Source: Megaustenia siamemsis
Lineage: Eukaryota > Mollusca > Gastropoda > Stylommatophora > Ariophantidae
NCBI GenBank assembly: GCA_032433765.1
Contig: JAVIAB010000041.1
Span: 75,600,232-75,664,231 of the forward strand
Length of the DNA stretch: 64,000 nucleotides
Direction of reading: 5' to 3'
Position numbers and translations under genes: made by a program. Positions within the stretch are counted from its first letter, which is position 1. Every line of letters begins with the position of its first letter. Below the pieces are notes generated by a model. That model made no database searches and was not told where the DNA came from. It saw only the letters and a list, made by a program, of their open reading frames with translations. Positions 21,245 to 32,592 of the stretch are shown piece by piece.

Positions 21245-21983
21245 AGATGACAGAATATACAGATGACATAATATGTACATGGAAAACAAACCAGTGGAAG
21301 AGATCGATCACTTTATCTATCTTGGAATTCACATTGATCGGGAAGGGGATACAAGCAAAGAAATTAGAATCAGAATAGCTAAAGCAGCAATGTCTTTCAG
21401 AAGCCTTGAAAAGTTGTGGAAATCAAAACTCATCAGCACAAACACAAAACTTAGACTATTCAAATCAAATGTACTATCGACCCTTACGTATGTATGTGAG
21501 AGCTGGAAAACAACAAGAGATATAGAAACAAAGTTGAACGCATTCGAAAATAAATGTCTAAGGAAAATACTTGGTATAGCGTGGAACGAATTCAAAACAA
21601 ACGAGGAAATTAGAGAAATCGCCAATCAACCACTAATATCTTCAGTAATAAAGAAAAGACGATGGTCATACGTTGGACATGTGATGAGAAGAGATAATAA
21701 CCGAATAACAAAGCAAGCCCTCATGTGGGAAAAAAAGGTAAGAGGGAAAGAGGACGACCTAGAGAGACACTGAGAAGAACATTGATCAGAGAGGCAAGAG
21801 CAGCAGGAATCAGCTCCCTCAATGAGATAGAGTTGCTTGCACAGAACAGAGACAAATGGCGAGATTTGATAAAAGATCTTTACAAGGATTGAAAACTGCT
21901 ATAATAAACATTTAGATAAGAGGAAGTGTATCTGGGTCTATGTCCTATGGGCCGGCTATGGCTCGAAAGGTCAATAGATATAT
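21245..21983 (+). mobile_element. LINE family A, C-terminal fragment
   Basis: The frame 21273-21773 matches the intact copy at 7245-7856 nearly throughout (FIYLGIHIDREGDTSKEIRI, NKCLRKILGIAWNEF, RRWSYVGHVMRRDNNR). It breaks at the AAAAAA run near 21731, after which the family sequence continues in another frame. The 3' end has GGGCCGGCTATGGCTCGAAA and an AGAT-like tail. A hAT element is inserted in that tail at 21992. Confidence 0.85.
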
Positions 21984-22424
21984 AAATAGATTAGGGTGGC
22001 CATTTTTTCCCCATTGTTTTCAGGGACATTTGTCATATTTTTTACATTTCAGGAGGTTTTTTTTTGCTTATTTCTGAGACTGTCCTACAAAATCGGGGAC
22101 GAACGATAATGTGTGTGTGTGTGTGTTTGTGTGTGTGTGTTCATATATATATATAATATGTGTGGGTGGGTGTGTGACTGTGTGTTCGCAAGAAATTTTG
22201 TAGATGCAAAAAAAAGATAACTTTAAAGTTAATAATAACTGTGTTTATTTGCTGTTTGATTTTATTTTTGTTAATATTCACGGTACTTATGTGATACACG
22301 CACTTAATGAAATTACAATAGCTAGTTTTGTTTCTCAATAACAAAAAAAAAGTTTAAAATTAAAAAAATTTAAACAACATATAGATATCAATTGCAATAT
22401 TAAATTAATGTTTACAGTACCTTA

Positions 22425-23214
22425 TTTCTACTGAAGAGGTTGTTGCCTCAGCATGGTACTTGTTTTGTGAGTGTATCTTTCTCAAGATCTCATGAATTGA
22501 AGCAAGTTTTTCACTGAAGCTTTCACACGATAAATTAATGTTAGTTTTTACTGTTAACATGGGTTGCACCGTGCTCACATTAATCCGTGATTTCTCTTCG
22601 GACCAGACGTAGTTCATTTGAGAAAATAGTCTTTCTACGGATGCATTGCTGCCAGGTAAGCACATAAAAAGTTCAAGAATTCTCTTCACATTAGCATGTG
22701 GTACATTATTTTCTTCCAAGTACCTGAGTACTTCATTCCATTTTCTACATGGGGGCTTGTTACTGAACCACTCACATTTTCATTTTGCAACAGATGGCCT
22801 CGCAAATAAGTAAATTCATCAAAGAGCTCATCACGATTGACGTTTACAACTTCATGACACTTTGAAGAAATCTGTTCTACTGCATTATCAAAATGTTTCC
22901 TTTCAGGCACATTATCCAAGAGAAGGCAGCTCAGTTGTGACAAGTCCTCATTGTGCTTGTTCCAAGACTGCAAGTAATGTACAGCAGTATTATAGAATTC
23001 TTTACTTATTTGGAAATACCTTTCCATTTGGATGTCACCACTTTCTACAAAATCAGTTAGCAAACTCTTTACCATGTGTGGGATGAAATTTTCATCGCGT
23101 CAAGTTTCTAATTTTATAATAAGATTGTTCACAGCTAGTGCTGATTCTGTTGCACTCTTGTCGCCGCCTTCAATCGCCTTCATTGTTTCATGGAAGAGTG
23201 ATGCGTAAGAATGA
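22425..23214 (-). pseudogene. hAT transposase, C-terminal part
   Basis: Minus-strand coding sequence equals residues from SHASLFHETIKAIEG to the end of the transposase at 11458-13068, including LPGSNASVERLFSQM and WSEEKSRINVSTVQ. It is broken into three frames: a base change and an indel near 23100 (after LIIKLET), and a frameshift near 22770 (after HLLQNEN). The dimerisation domain is well preserved at the sequence level but no continuous protein can be read. Confidence 0.85.
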
Positions 23215-23787
23215 TACAATGGTGCATACGTCATGGCCACGAGTAGCATGGCAATGGAGGTGATGGCGGTGACCAAGGCACTCAAATGGTTAGAGTCACA
23301 AGACTACACCCACGCATGTATACTGAGCGATTCGATGAGCATGATAAAAAAAAGTGGAGGCGGGCTCTGTACGCATGCAATGGGTAGAGTCGTTGCAGAA
23401 ATCCAAAATACGTAAGGTCACCTTTGTCTATGTCCCTGGACATGCGGGAATACGGGGATATGAAAGAGCTGACAGGTTGGCTAGCTGCGCTGTCGTTGAG
23501 GACGGGCAACCAATGGATCGGGCAGACATCATCAAAGCCCTCCGAGATGTGGGAAGAGCACAGGACTTGGACAAACACAGATCCACGTCACTTCTTCGGA
23601 TGATGGAAATGGGAGTTAAGATGGGCACAGCCGGAAATGAGAAACTTAGTGGCCGTGTAAGAAGACTTATCAACCAACACATAACTGGAGTCGTTAGTCG
23701 CTGGACACTGCGGGACTTGCTGAGGAGGGGATCTAAGCACCTATGGACATGTTCGGAGTGCAATGATGATGACCCGCAAATAACTCA
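23215..23787 (+). pseudogene. Retrotransposon RNase H segment captured in a hAT element
   Basis: This plus-strand stretch encodes the later part of an RNase H domain and its C-terminal extension. Landmarks: MEVMAVTKALKWLES (conserved Glu), ILSDSMSMI (conserved Asp), then after a +1 shift in the A8 run near 23346 the frame continues with IRKVTFVYVPGHAGIRGYERADRLA (His and final Asp). A tail to TCSECN with Cys residues follows. RNase H removes the RNA strand during reverse transcription in several LINE clades. The N-terminal strand of the domain is missing. It is antisense to the host transposase, and its edges abut hAT sequence without a poly(A) tail or obvious target duplication. Confidence 0.85.
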
Positions 23788-24419
23788 ATATCAATTGCTT
23801 TCAACAGTTGTTCAGATATTATGTCGGACGTTTCTCCTGGGATATCTATGAAAGCAATCAGTTTGGTCTTTACTGGAGTTTCCAGCTCATAAGCCTGAAA
23901 ATAACGAACTAAAATAGGAAGTAGCTTAACATGTTTATGATTTGATGTATCGCAAGACAATGTTACAAAGCTGTCATATTTGAGGTCATTTTTTAGTTCA
24001 TCAATAGCCCAAGGAGCAAAAACATTGGTAATTATGGATTCACACTTTGTTCTTGCACAGGAAAATTGTTTCGTTGAAAATTTCTTTTGTAGAATTGTTG
24101 TACAATCCATACTGGGGAAACTATGATTATGAAGTACAGTATGATATGCGAAGGTTCCTTCATGAACAGCTAGAGTGTATTCATCTTTTGAGGGTTCTGT
24201 TTTACAAAAATAATTTGTCATACACCCAGACTGAGACTTACAAAGCAGCGCATCCTTATGCTTTTTTGCCTGTAGATGATCAGTTATTGAAGTCCTTCCA
24301 CCACTTGCTATAGAAAAATGTGAACTACATATATTACATTTCACTAACGTTCCATCCTCTAAAATTGCTTGTATAATAAATGGAAATTCAGCTTTCCGCG
24401 AATCACTATAAAATGACAC
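23788..24419 (-). pseudogene. hAT transposase, N-terminal part with BED-like zinc finger
   Basis: The minus strand encodes the N-terminus lost from the copy at 10862. Landmarks are AEFPFIIQAILEDGT, the finger VKCNICSSHFS..SITDHLQAKKHK (CxxC and HxxxxxH spacing, BED type), then VFAPWAIDELK, LSCDTSNHKHVKLL and IPGETSDIISEQLLKAIDI. It then runs directly into antisense RNase H sequence and stops. BED fingers bind transposon ends. This is the only copy in the window where the finger is legible. Confidence 0.82.
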
Positions 24420-24942
24420 TTACGTTTTTTGGAAAGCATTGTTTTTATGCAACAGACGTCCACTGATCACAAATAGAAAAAAACGACTGCACTGTATTGT
24501 CATTACACTCGGACTGATTTGAAAATTGGCCGGGAAAGATACTTTGGTGGGAGATGTCCGGAAAGGCAGGGTTGGGGGGAGAGACAGAGAGAGTGTCTGC
24601 TTTTTAAAAAGATTAAACCCATCCCAATAGAAGTCAGTGACTGGAATAGAAGTGACGTAGCACCGCGCTTCAAGAGTTCAAAGAGCTATCTCCGACACAA
24701 CGCATCCAAGTCTTCTCTTTTATCTTCTTGCTAATGCCGCTCAGTCTGGGATATCGAAACACAACTCAGTAACGTCCTGAGTCCTAGTGATTATTTTAAA
24801 AGAGGGCCGATTCCGTGTATGAACATTTATTTATTCACTGAAATCAGGGACAAAATCAGGGACAAATTTCTTTCGGAGACAACTTTTACACTTCGGGGAC
24901 TGTCCCTGAAAATCGGGGACGAATGGTTACCCTAAAATAGAT

Positions 24943-26763
24943 AGACTTTTGGCTTCTCCAGAAGTTATGTTTCTTTGTGCTTTTAACCGTGAATCAATCC
25001 ATTTTTGTAAGCTTTTTGGGTTTAATATTTTCGTAACATTTGTTGCTGACTCGTATCAAATTTGTGTTCTCTCTGAACAAATGAGAAATATCGGTCAATG
25101 AGAAGAGAGAAGATGCACGACTCAACGTTCAGAGAAGATGCGCACCTCAACGTTGAAAGTGAAACTCGTGGTTGGGAAATTCCCTCCATTAATCTGCGCA
25201 TGCGCACCTGTGTTATTTTAATGGGGACAGCATTTCTCAACGTTGGATCAACATATCAACAGTTGTGTCAATCTAGACTGTGTACCTAAAGCCTGGTAGT
25301 AGTGACGCAGTTCATTTCACAATTTTGTATAAGTAGGGTGCAGTTTCGAAGTAAAACCAAACTAGAAAGAAGGAAAAAAGGCGATAAATCTAGAGTGTAA
25401 ATAATAGACATAAATATAGTCAGTGACATAGGCTTTCAAGTCACTTTAAAAGCAGAGTATGAGAATAAATAAATACAGAATAATGACCTGAATATTTTTT
25501 CACAGAAATTCACTTCAATGAGAAAATGAAAGAAAGATTGCCAGCTGGAAGACGCGTCATTGATGAATCAAAGAAACGTATACTAGAGAGATGTAATTAA
25601 AATAATAAAACACTCTACAGAAGGTAATTCCGCATTGAGCAGTAGTGCACATGAACTCGGATTTAATTTCACTGCGCAGTACTTTCTTTTTCTATCCTGA
25701 AAATGGTGAAGAGGCTAACAATTAGTAAACAAACAACAATAACGAAAAGAAGATACAATAATAATTGGTCTCGGAAAACTATCTAAATTAGATACATTCA
25801 TATAGGCCTATAACTTGCTATAAGTAGCATAACTTACACAAATAAAACATGAACAAATAAATAGATTAGGCCCACTTATATCAAAAGGTTGAGTGTGTTT
25901 TATTTTTTAAACAAAAAAATGTGATCGATACTCTCCCGTGAAATAAGTGTCAAATTAAGAGGGAAAAAAGCGATTTAACCCTGAAAATAGCAATTCTTGA
26001 GAGAAAGAAGAATGTGCAATATGTGTGTTGTATACTTATACCATTCTATAACGGCATCAAACAATAAAGATGCACTTCTTTTGTCCACTTCTCAATAAAA
26101 AAATGTAAACCAAGCCATAAGACGATATAGCAGACACACGAAAGTATTACAATTCATATGCTGCATCATCTGTTAAAGACAATTCATTAATGAACAACCT
26201 ATTCAACACTTTAAAGATATAAATTAAATGTCTAATCGTGACAGTCACATTTGTAAATGTATTGATGAACATGACTATCTTGTTAAATACTCACATAGCA
26301 CAGTACACAATGAACATAGAAGACTTATATATTATATGCTTACTACTGTCAAGCTTTCACCAGTGTCATTCAAGGATGTGCTCTATTACTCTGTATAACA
26401 ACTTTAAGTTCATGTTCGTAAATATGGGATGGGCACAGCATTCAAAGAAATTATAAATATAGAACCAGTGTACACAAAGAAAAGAAAGACTAGTTTTATG
26501 ATGATCATTTGTATTTTAAACAATTCACATTTTTGTAATAACTTTAACTTCAAACTTAGTATTTAAAAAAAAAGTAAACTTTCAAATACTTAGATAACAG
26601 TACAATATCAATGAACCCCTTGCAAAATGCCTCATTTTTGTTTTCTAAACAATATGTTTTTCATCAATGTCTATTTTACAAGCAGTACTTTTGTTTATTT
26701 TCAGAACATACAATTATTGAATAAAGAAGTAGCTCTTATATTGTCAATCTTCATCCTCTAAGA
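24943..26763. other. Unassigned interval upstream of the CUB gene
   Basis: No transposon family recognised elsewhere is visible. A CG-containing stretch lies at about 25080-25220. TTTGTTTATTTTCAG at 26691-26705 is a plausible 3' splice site, so part of 26706-26763 may be 5' UTR of the CUB gene. Promoter elements cannot be identified with confidence. Confidence 0.45.
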
Positions 26764-26854
26764 ATGGCAACAGTATTTGTGTTTACATTTCTACTGATCT
26801 CAGTTATAATTGCAGTTGTGGTTTTCATCCCTGCAGCTATTGCCTTTGGTCATT
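26764..26854 (+). CDS. CUB gene exon 1: start codon and signal peptide
   Basis: The exon begins with ATG at 26764. An in-frame TAA at 26722-26724 and no intervening ATG support this start. The 30 codons encode a hydrophobic stretch (FTFLLISVIIAVVVFIP) ending AAIA, a suitable signal peptidase site, so the product should enter the secretory pathway. The exon ends after one base of a codon at CAT T|GTAAGT, a near-perfect donor. That T joins CT of exon 2 to make serine. A 3' splice site at 26705 suggests an upstream non-coding exon. Confidence 0.85.
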
Positions 26855-27193
26855 GTAAGTTTGTGTGATTTGTGTGGATAAGTTATATTACAATTTTAAC
26901 TGTAGAGTCCATGTATGTTAATTTGGGACATCAAACTCTTCAGTTTTTAAAGACAGTTTTCATGAGATGTATTTATTAAAGATGTACAGTAAATGCTTCA
27001 CAAAAATGTGTTACATTATGATATTTATGTAGGAAATTAAAACAGAACGACAACTTTTGTATCCTTTTTTATATTATTAGAGGAGTTTATAGGACCAAAA
27101 TGTATGCTTATAGTAATTAAGGTTAAAATAAAACTCCATCATTTATTACAATAGTTCATTTCTGGGCTCAGCAAATGGGTTTCATTGAGGCTT

Positions 27194-28487
27194 GAGAATA
27201 AAGGTAAAATGTCTAGTTATGGGTGTGGAGAATAAAGGTAAAATGTCTAGTTATGGGTGTGGAGAATAATGGTAAAATGTCTAGTTATGGGTGTGGAGAA
27301 TAAAGGTAAAATGTCTAGTTATGGGTGTGGAGAATAATGGTAAAATGTCTAGTTATGGGTGTGGAGAATAAAGATAAAATGTCTAGTTATGGGTGTGGAG
27401 AATAAAAGGTAAAATGTCTAATTATGGGTGTGGAGAATAAAAGGTAAAATGTCTAGTTATGGGTGTGGAGAATAAAAGGTAAAATGTCTAGTTATGGGTG
27501 TGGAGAATAAAAGGTAAAATGTCTAGTTATGGGTGTGGAGAATAAAAGGTAAAATGTCTAGTTATGGGTGTGGAGAATAAAAGGTAAAATGTCTAGTTAT
27601 GGGTGTGGAGAATAAAAGGTAAAATGTCTAGTTATGGGTGTGGAGAATAAAAGGTAAAATGTCTAGTTATGGGTGTGGAGAATAAAAGGTAAAATGTCTA
27701 GTTATGGGTGTGGAGAATAAAAGGTAAAATGTCTAGTTATGGGTGTGGAGAATAAAAGGTAAAATGTCTAGTTATGGGTGTGGAGAATAAAGGTAAAATG
27801 TCTAGTTATGGGACTGGAGAATAAAGGTAAAATGTCTAGTTATGGGTGTGGAGAATAAAGGTAAAATGTCTAGTTATGGGTGTGGAGAATAAAGGTAAAA
27901 TGTCTAGTTATGGGTGTGGAGAATAAAGGTAAAATGTCTAGTTATGGGACTGGAGAATAAAGGTAAAATGTCTAGTTATGGGTGTGGAGAATAAAGGTAA
28001 AATGTCTAGTTATGGGTGTGGAGAATAAAAGGTAAAATGTCTAGTTATGGGTGTGGAGAATAAAGGTAAAATGTCTAGTTATGGGACTGGAGAATAAAGG
28101 TAAAATGTCTAGTTATGGGTGTGGAGAATAAAGGTAAAATGTCTAGTTATGGGTGTGGAGAATAAAGGTAAAATGTCTAGTTATGGGTGTGGAGAATAAA
28201 GATAAAATGTCTAGTTATGGGTGTGGAGAATAAAAGTAAAATGTCTAGTTATGGGTGTGGAGAATAAAGGTAAAATGTCTAGTTATGGGTGTGGAGAATA
28301 AAGGTAAAATGTCTAGTTATGGGTGTGGAGAATAAAGGTAAAATGTCTAGTTATGGGTGTGGAGAATAAAGGTAAAATGTCTAGTTATGGGTGTGGAGAA
28401 TAAAGGTAAAATGTCTAGTTATGGGTGTGGAGAATAAAGGTAAAATGTCTAGTTATGGGTGTGGAGAATAAAGGTAAAATGTCTAGT
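27194..28487. repeat. 34/35-bp minisatellite in CUB gene intron 1, about 37 units
   Basis: Units read GAGAATAAAGGTAAAATGTC TAGTTATGGGTGTG. A block of 35-bp units (AAAAGG) occupies about 27400-27790. A GGGACTG variant unit recurs at 27811, 27948 and 28083, spaced about four units apart, which indicates duplication of four-unit blocks. Confidence 0.95.
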
Positions 28488-28721
28488 GCAGTCACCATGA
28501 GTTGTTTAGGTCAGACTTTTTATTTCAACCCTCCCCTGTCCCCATCCAGCTATGGTAGAGACAGGCTGTGAGGAATGACTTTAATGACAATCTCAAAGAA
28601 CTTGTGACATAAGACCTATGTTAATTTTTCCCGGACTTGATTTTTTAAAATATGTTTGGTTGAAATTAATTTTCATTTTCTGAAAAATTTAATCTCATGT
28701 ATTTTTCATTTTACAATTCTA
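28488..28721. other. Unique-looking intron sequence
   Basis: No gene or repeat seen. It begins where the minisatellite breaks off at GTCTAGTGCAGTCACC. Confidence 0.4.
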
Positions 28722-28960
28722 TCTATCTATCTATCTATTGTCCTTTCGAGCTGAAGACGGCACATAGGGCAGAACCACAATCTCAAAACAGAAACCTTGC
28801 GTGCCAAAATGGCACAAATCGCAGAGATCACTGCTCTAAAATCTGTTTCCATAACAATATTTTTTACAATGACAGCTTGTTAAGCCATCGATCAACCTCC
28901 TTAGTCGCCTCTTACGACATGCCTGGAAGGTCACAGTGTAACTATTCGTTACTTCCTTAT
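28722..28960 (-). mobile_element. SINE/LINE 3'-end family K, reverse strand
   Basis: It begins (as the 3' end of the minus strand) with TCTATC repeats, then ATTGTCCTTTCGAGCTGAAG and GGCACATAGGGCAGAACCAC, and continues to GTCGCCTCTTACGACATGCC. The same body occurs in plus orientation at 29815-30062. No protein coding is visible, which suggests a SINE sharing its tail with a LINE. Confidence 0.7.
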
Positions 28961-29042
28961 AATTTTACAATTACACACAATAAAATAGATTAAAAAAATA
29001 CACGTTGTACACGGGGAGGAAAATTGATACAGCAAATGTAAA

Positions 29043-29428
29043 AAAAAAAAAAGTAAAGTACCCCCGTCACGCCAAGTGGTGGCGTATAGGGAATATGGTG
29101 TTAGTGACCATAAATTTTACGGACCTTCGGCACATGATTTTTGGGGTAATGTGGTCGGTATTACGCCCGTGCCGCTTTACTTTCCCAGAAAAAAAATCCG
29201 GTACCCATTTAAGGCTGGGTGAATCCCGAAGCCGTCGGTTGGGATCGAACCCTACCCCTTGTCCTTTGTAGTCCAGTTCACTAACCACTGAGCTATCGCG
29301 GCTCCCAAAGAAAAGTAAAGTACCCCCGTCACGCCAAGTGGCGTATAGGGAAATATGGTGTTAGTGACCCTATATTTTACAGACCTTCAGCACATTATTT
29401 TTGGGGTAATGTGGTCAGTATTACGTCC
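29043..29428 (-). mobile_element. SINE family 1 tandem dimer in one insertion
   Basis: On the minus strand a 5'-truncated SINE-1 monomer (29428-29311, starting inside the body) is followed by a full-length monomer (about 29308-29055) with A box GCTCAGTGGTTAG, B box GGTTCGATCCC and tail. The whole is flanked by the 17-bp direct repeat GATACAGCAAATGTAAA (29026-29042 and 29429-29445). One duplication around both units means either a dimer moved as a unit or the full unit landed precisely at the tail of the older one. Confidence 0.85.
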
Positions 29429-29814
29429 GATACAGCAAATGTAAATGTCAGTAAATTCTTTCTTTCTATTCATCTTTCTAGTCAAAAACAACATATAGAG
29501 CAGAAATTCTAGAGTATCCATGTCCAACAAACTTTGCTATTAACAGTAAGATTTTACATAGGATCCACATTGTATCTCAATATTTGTTTCTGTTACTATT
29601 TATTCAATGCCAGTGTCTGCACAAGTTATACCTATTAGGATAAGCTAATAAATATTATTAATTTTGATATTTGACAATAGTATGACATATAAATGAACTA
29701 CAGAGGTAATTATACTTCTATGAAAATGACATTAACATTGTGCTAGACTTCAGTGAAACTGAGGATTGATGAATTGGCATATAGTTACTGATGTACATGT
29801 CTCCTGTGTGTTAC

Positions 29815-30062
29815 CGGGGCCTCATTATGAGGAAAGTAAAGAATAGTGACACTGTGACCTTCCAGGCATGTCGTAAGAGGCGACTAAGGAGGTTGATCGA
29901 TGGCTTGACAAGCTGTCATTGTAAAAAGTATTGTTATGGAAACAGCCATAGATTTTAGAAGCAGTGATCTCTGCAATATGTGCCATTTTGGCACGCTAGG
30001 TTTCTATTTTTGAGATTGTGGTTCTGCCCTATGTGCCGTCTTCGGCTCGAAAGGACAATAGA
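29815..30062 (+). mobile_element. SINE/LINE 3'-end family K
   Basis: This is the plus-strand copy of the 28722-28960 repeat: CAGGCATGTCGTAAGAGGCG near the start, AGTGATCTCTGCAATATGTG, GTTCTGCCCTATGTGCCGTC, the hairpin GCCGTCTTCGGC, then TCGAAAGGACAATAG. The AGAT tail is lost here. The two copies are about 90 percent alike by eye. Confidence 0.7.
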
Positions 30063-30366
30063 ATGCTGCCTTGCAGTTTAATCATCTTCATGAAAAATCT
30101 CAATTTTCCCTTGAAATTATCCTCCTATTTCTGCCTTATTTGCTATCTTCTCTGACATAATTGTCTCCCTTTGTTCATCTGGCCTCCGTGCCTCTATATT
30201 CTATATGTTTTTTTGATGCCTATTGTCACTTGTTGACTTCTCACATCTTATACATTGAACATTGTGTAGATTTCTTACACCAAAGTTTCTGCCAAGAATT
30301 TCTTCACAAATGCACTCTGCAGCAATTTCTTCATATTGTTCTAAATGATACCATATTCTAATTTAT

Positions 30367-31324
30367 TTATTTTTTTTAAGTAGTAGTAGTAGAGGTCAAT
30401 GAGATAGAGCTGCTTGCACAGAACAGAGACAAATGGCGATATTTGTTAAAGGAACTTTAAAAGAATTGAAAACTGCTAGAACAAAAATTCAGATAGGAGA
30501 AGGAGTATCTTGGTCTACGCCCTATGGGCCGGCTACGGCTCGAAAGGTCAATAGATAGATAGTAGAGGTAGTAGTAGTTAGTGACAGTAGTAGTAATAGT
30601 AGTTGTTGTAGAAGTAAAACTTTAGTAGTGGATTTTATTCAAAATTTTAATTGTTTAAATATAACCATTTTAGAACAATTTCCGTCTTTGTTTTGCCCTG
30701 AGAAGGGCATGAAGGTATCATTGATACTCTAGGTGGTACTTGTACTCGGAGTCGCTGAAGTAGGATGTCTGGTTATGTTTGTTTTCATCGACACCCCACC
30801 AGTCCCACCCTGTATGGTGGTTTGTGTTTGTCCATCGTTGTTCTTTGTTTTGTAGAGGTTCTTGTGTGGGTTGTGTGTTGTAGTTCTGTGTTTCTGAGAG
30901 TTTCTGTCTTCTAGGTTCATCTTCTGAATCTATTGATGTGGGCGTCTGGGCTTTTGTTCTGGACATCTGCTGCTGTGTGTGTTCCTTTGTTTTTTGTTCT
31001 ATTTTTTTTTTGTTTTGAGCTGCGTTTCTTCTTTGTAGCTGGTAGAAATGTGTCGTTGACTGATGCTTCTGCAGTTGTTGTCTTGAGTTCGTTGGCCTGC
31101 ACTGGTTTCATAATGACTGGTTCTTCGACTGTCGTCTGTAATCCCAGGCCTGGCTTGTTGAGGCACCGGTTCTCCCAGTGTGTGTCGAGTCCACTGTGAG
31201 AACATTGTGTTCTCCTGCCTGGAAGGGTAACGAAGACCTTGATTGTTTTGGCAATTTTTTCTTTCAGTCTTATTCTGATATAGTATGGTATCTTCACATC
31301 TGGAGTTGGTTTGTACCAGAAAGT
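30367..31324 (-). mobile_element. Retroelement insertion with a Gag-like ORF1 remnant and 25-bp target duplication
   Basis: A 25-bp repeat with one mismatch (TAAATGATACCATATTCYAA plus TTTAT) flanks the interval (30342-30366 and 31325-31349). On the minus strand the insert carries a Gag-like frame and ends in a CTA-type microsatellite and an A-rich tail (complement of TTTATTTTTTTTAAG at 30363-30379). A plus-strand LINE A tail was later inserted in the microsatellite. The long duplication fits target-primed reverse transcription. Confidence 0.65.
30392..30560 (+). mobile_element. LINE family A, 3' terminal fragment
   Basis: Last about 165 bp of family A: TCAATGAGATAGAGCTGCTT GCACAG, coding for the C-terminal NEIELLAQNRD, then ACTGCTAGAACAAAAATTCA, GGGCCGGCTACGGCTCGAAA and AGATAG repeats. 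It sits inside a GTA microsatellite, with AGTAGAGG on both sides as a likely short duplication. Confidence 0.8.
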
Positions 31325-31336
31325 AAATGATACCAT
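30917..31336 (-). pseudogene. Gag-like zinc-knuckle protein fragment (retroelement ORF1)
   Basis: A 139-codon minus-strand frame includes KIPYYIRIRLKEKIAKTI and then RRTQCSHSGLDTHWENRC, which has the spacing of a CCHC nucleic-acid-binding knuckle (C-x2-C-x4-H-x4-C) with the second Cys changed to Ser. A Lys-rich stretch (KKKRSSKQKKNR) follows. The frame shifts after 30917 into a further Gln/Thr-rich part (30718-30966). Such knuckle proteins are the first ORF of many LINEs. The lost ligand and frameshift mark it as dead. Element type is inferred. Confidence 0.6.
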
Positions 31337-31349
31337 ATTCCAATTTATG

Positions 31350-32592
31350 GTAAGAAATCAGACGTATTGAAATAGCTTTACAAGAAGGACAATACAAAAA
31401 AACAATATGATATTCAGTGCCATATGCAAGGCTTTTAAGGTTTTTATTCATTAAGAAAAGCAGTTACAATATATTTTATTTGCTTTACAGATTTATCTTT
31501 GCTACCAGATTCACAGCAGTATTGCAATATTTTTTTGCCTTTTCCAATTCCCATTCACTTGATGTATCTTCAATAGGATTACTCAAGTCCCCATCACCCA
31601 CCATCCTCACAACTTTGCTGCTTCCAGGATTATCTCCCATTAGTTTCAAGCCTTCAGTTTGACACTGATGCTTACTTTATTTCTCATATCATCCTTTGCT
31701 GCATACAACACATCAGTATATGTGCCTTGTTTGCTAGGAGCCACCTATGTAGAAATATTTTCAGGAGTCATGGAGCAGTTACCTGTGGACATTTAGTCTG
31801 CATGATAGGCAGTATATGTTCTAGATTGAGTCTAATTTATTTTATTTCAGAAGATAACTTTACTATGTGGGTAAAGTTTCCCCTGCATGTCCTGCAACAT
31901 TTCCTATATCTTTCCATTGTGGTGCTATGAGCTGCAGTTGTACTCATTTAGACTATAATTCTTGCTGGAAGATATAATTATATTAGCACTAGTGTCTCAG
32001 ATTATTTCCTCTGCCATTGCAGTCATTATCATAATCTTTATTGTAGATGCCTCAGTGATCAAATATTGTGTTTTTTTTCATCTTAACAGGTCTACCCATC
32101 TTGTAAATCTAGTTCATTATCACCATAACTGCTAAGCTCTTCTTGATTACTGACAAAACATACAATCATGATTAGATGATGATGGAAATGTCCATTTTGA
32201 CCTGTGCGGCATTTATCTAGAATGCTGCATGATGTTTATCTAAAATGTTGTACGTTCAATAGAATAGTATGAACTGAAAATTTTCACAGAACGCAACACG
32301 TTCAGTGGAACAGTGTGATCGATTGGGATGAACACTTTGTTTGTTGCTGGAACAGTGTGATCGATTGGGATGAACACTTGGCTGCTGGAATAGGGACTGA
32401 GCAGATATGGGAATACTCTGCCTGCACTGAAGCCATGCTGCTCTAAAGTCACAATCATGATTTTTCTGTTTTTATAAGAAAGCAAGAAGCTCTTTTTTCT
32501 TTAATGACATTTTGCTAAAATAAATTTAAATGTGTTGCCTAATTATAAAAGTTTTACTTCCTATGATTTGAATCAATTTACTTGTGTTGCAG
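31350..32592. other. Intron 1 sequence, no gene
   Basis: No conserved motif found. A 42-bp tandem duplication lies at about 32307-32390 (GGAACAGTGTGATCGATTGG twice). The interval ends at the exon 2 acceptor. Confidence 0.5.

Larger units (their letters stand above)
21992..24934 (-). mobile_element. hAT transposon, family T1, chimeric copy with 8-bp target duplication
   Basis: The element lies in reverse orientation: its right end TAGGGTGGCCAT is at 21992 and its left end ATGGTTACCCTA at 24923-24934. Both differ from the T1 consensus by one base. AAATAGAT flanks both sides (21984-21991 and 24935-24942). The flank lies in the AGAT tail of a LINE, so low complexity slightly weakens the duplication. 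The transposase is split: C-terminal part 22425-23214, N-terminal part 23788-24419. About 470 bp of its core (equivalent to 11833-12302) is replaced by 573 bp of antisense retrotransposon RNase H sequence. Confidence 0.9.

Noticed and set aside
20888..21250. 120-codon plus-strand frame with hydrophobic stretches
   Set aside because: Its second half is antisense to a LINE G tail, and no conserved domain is seen.
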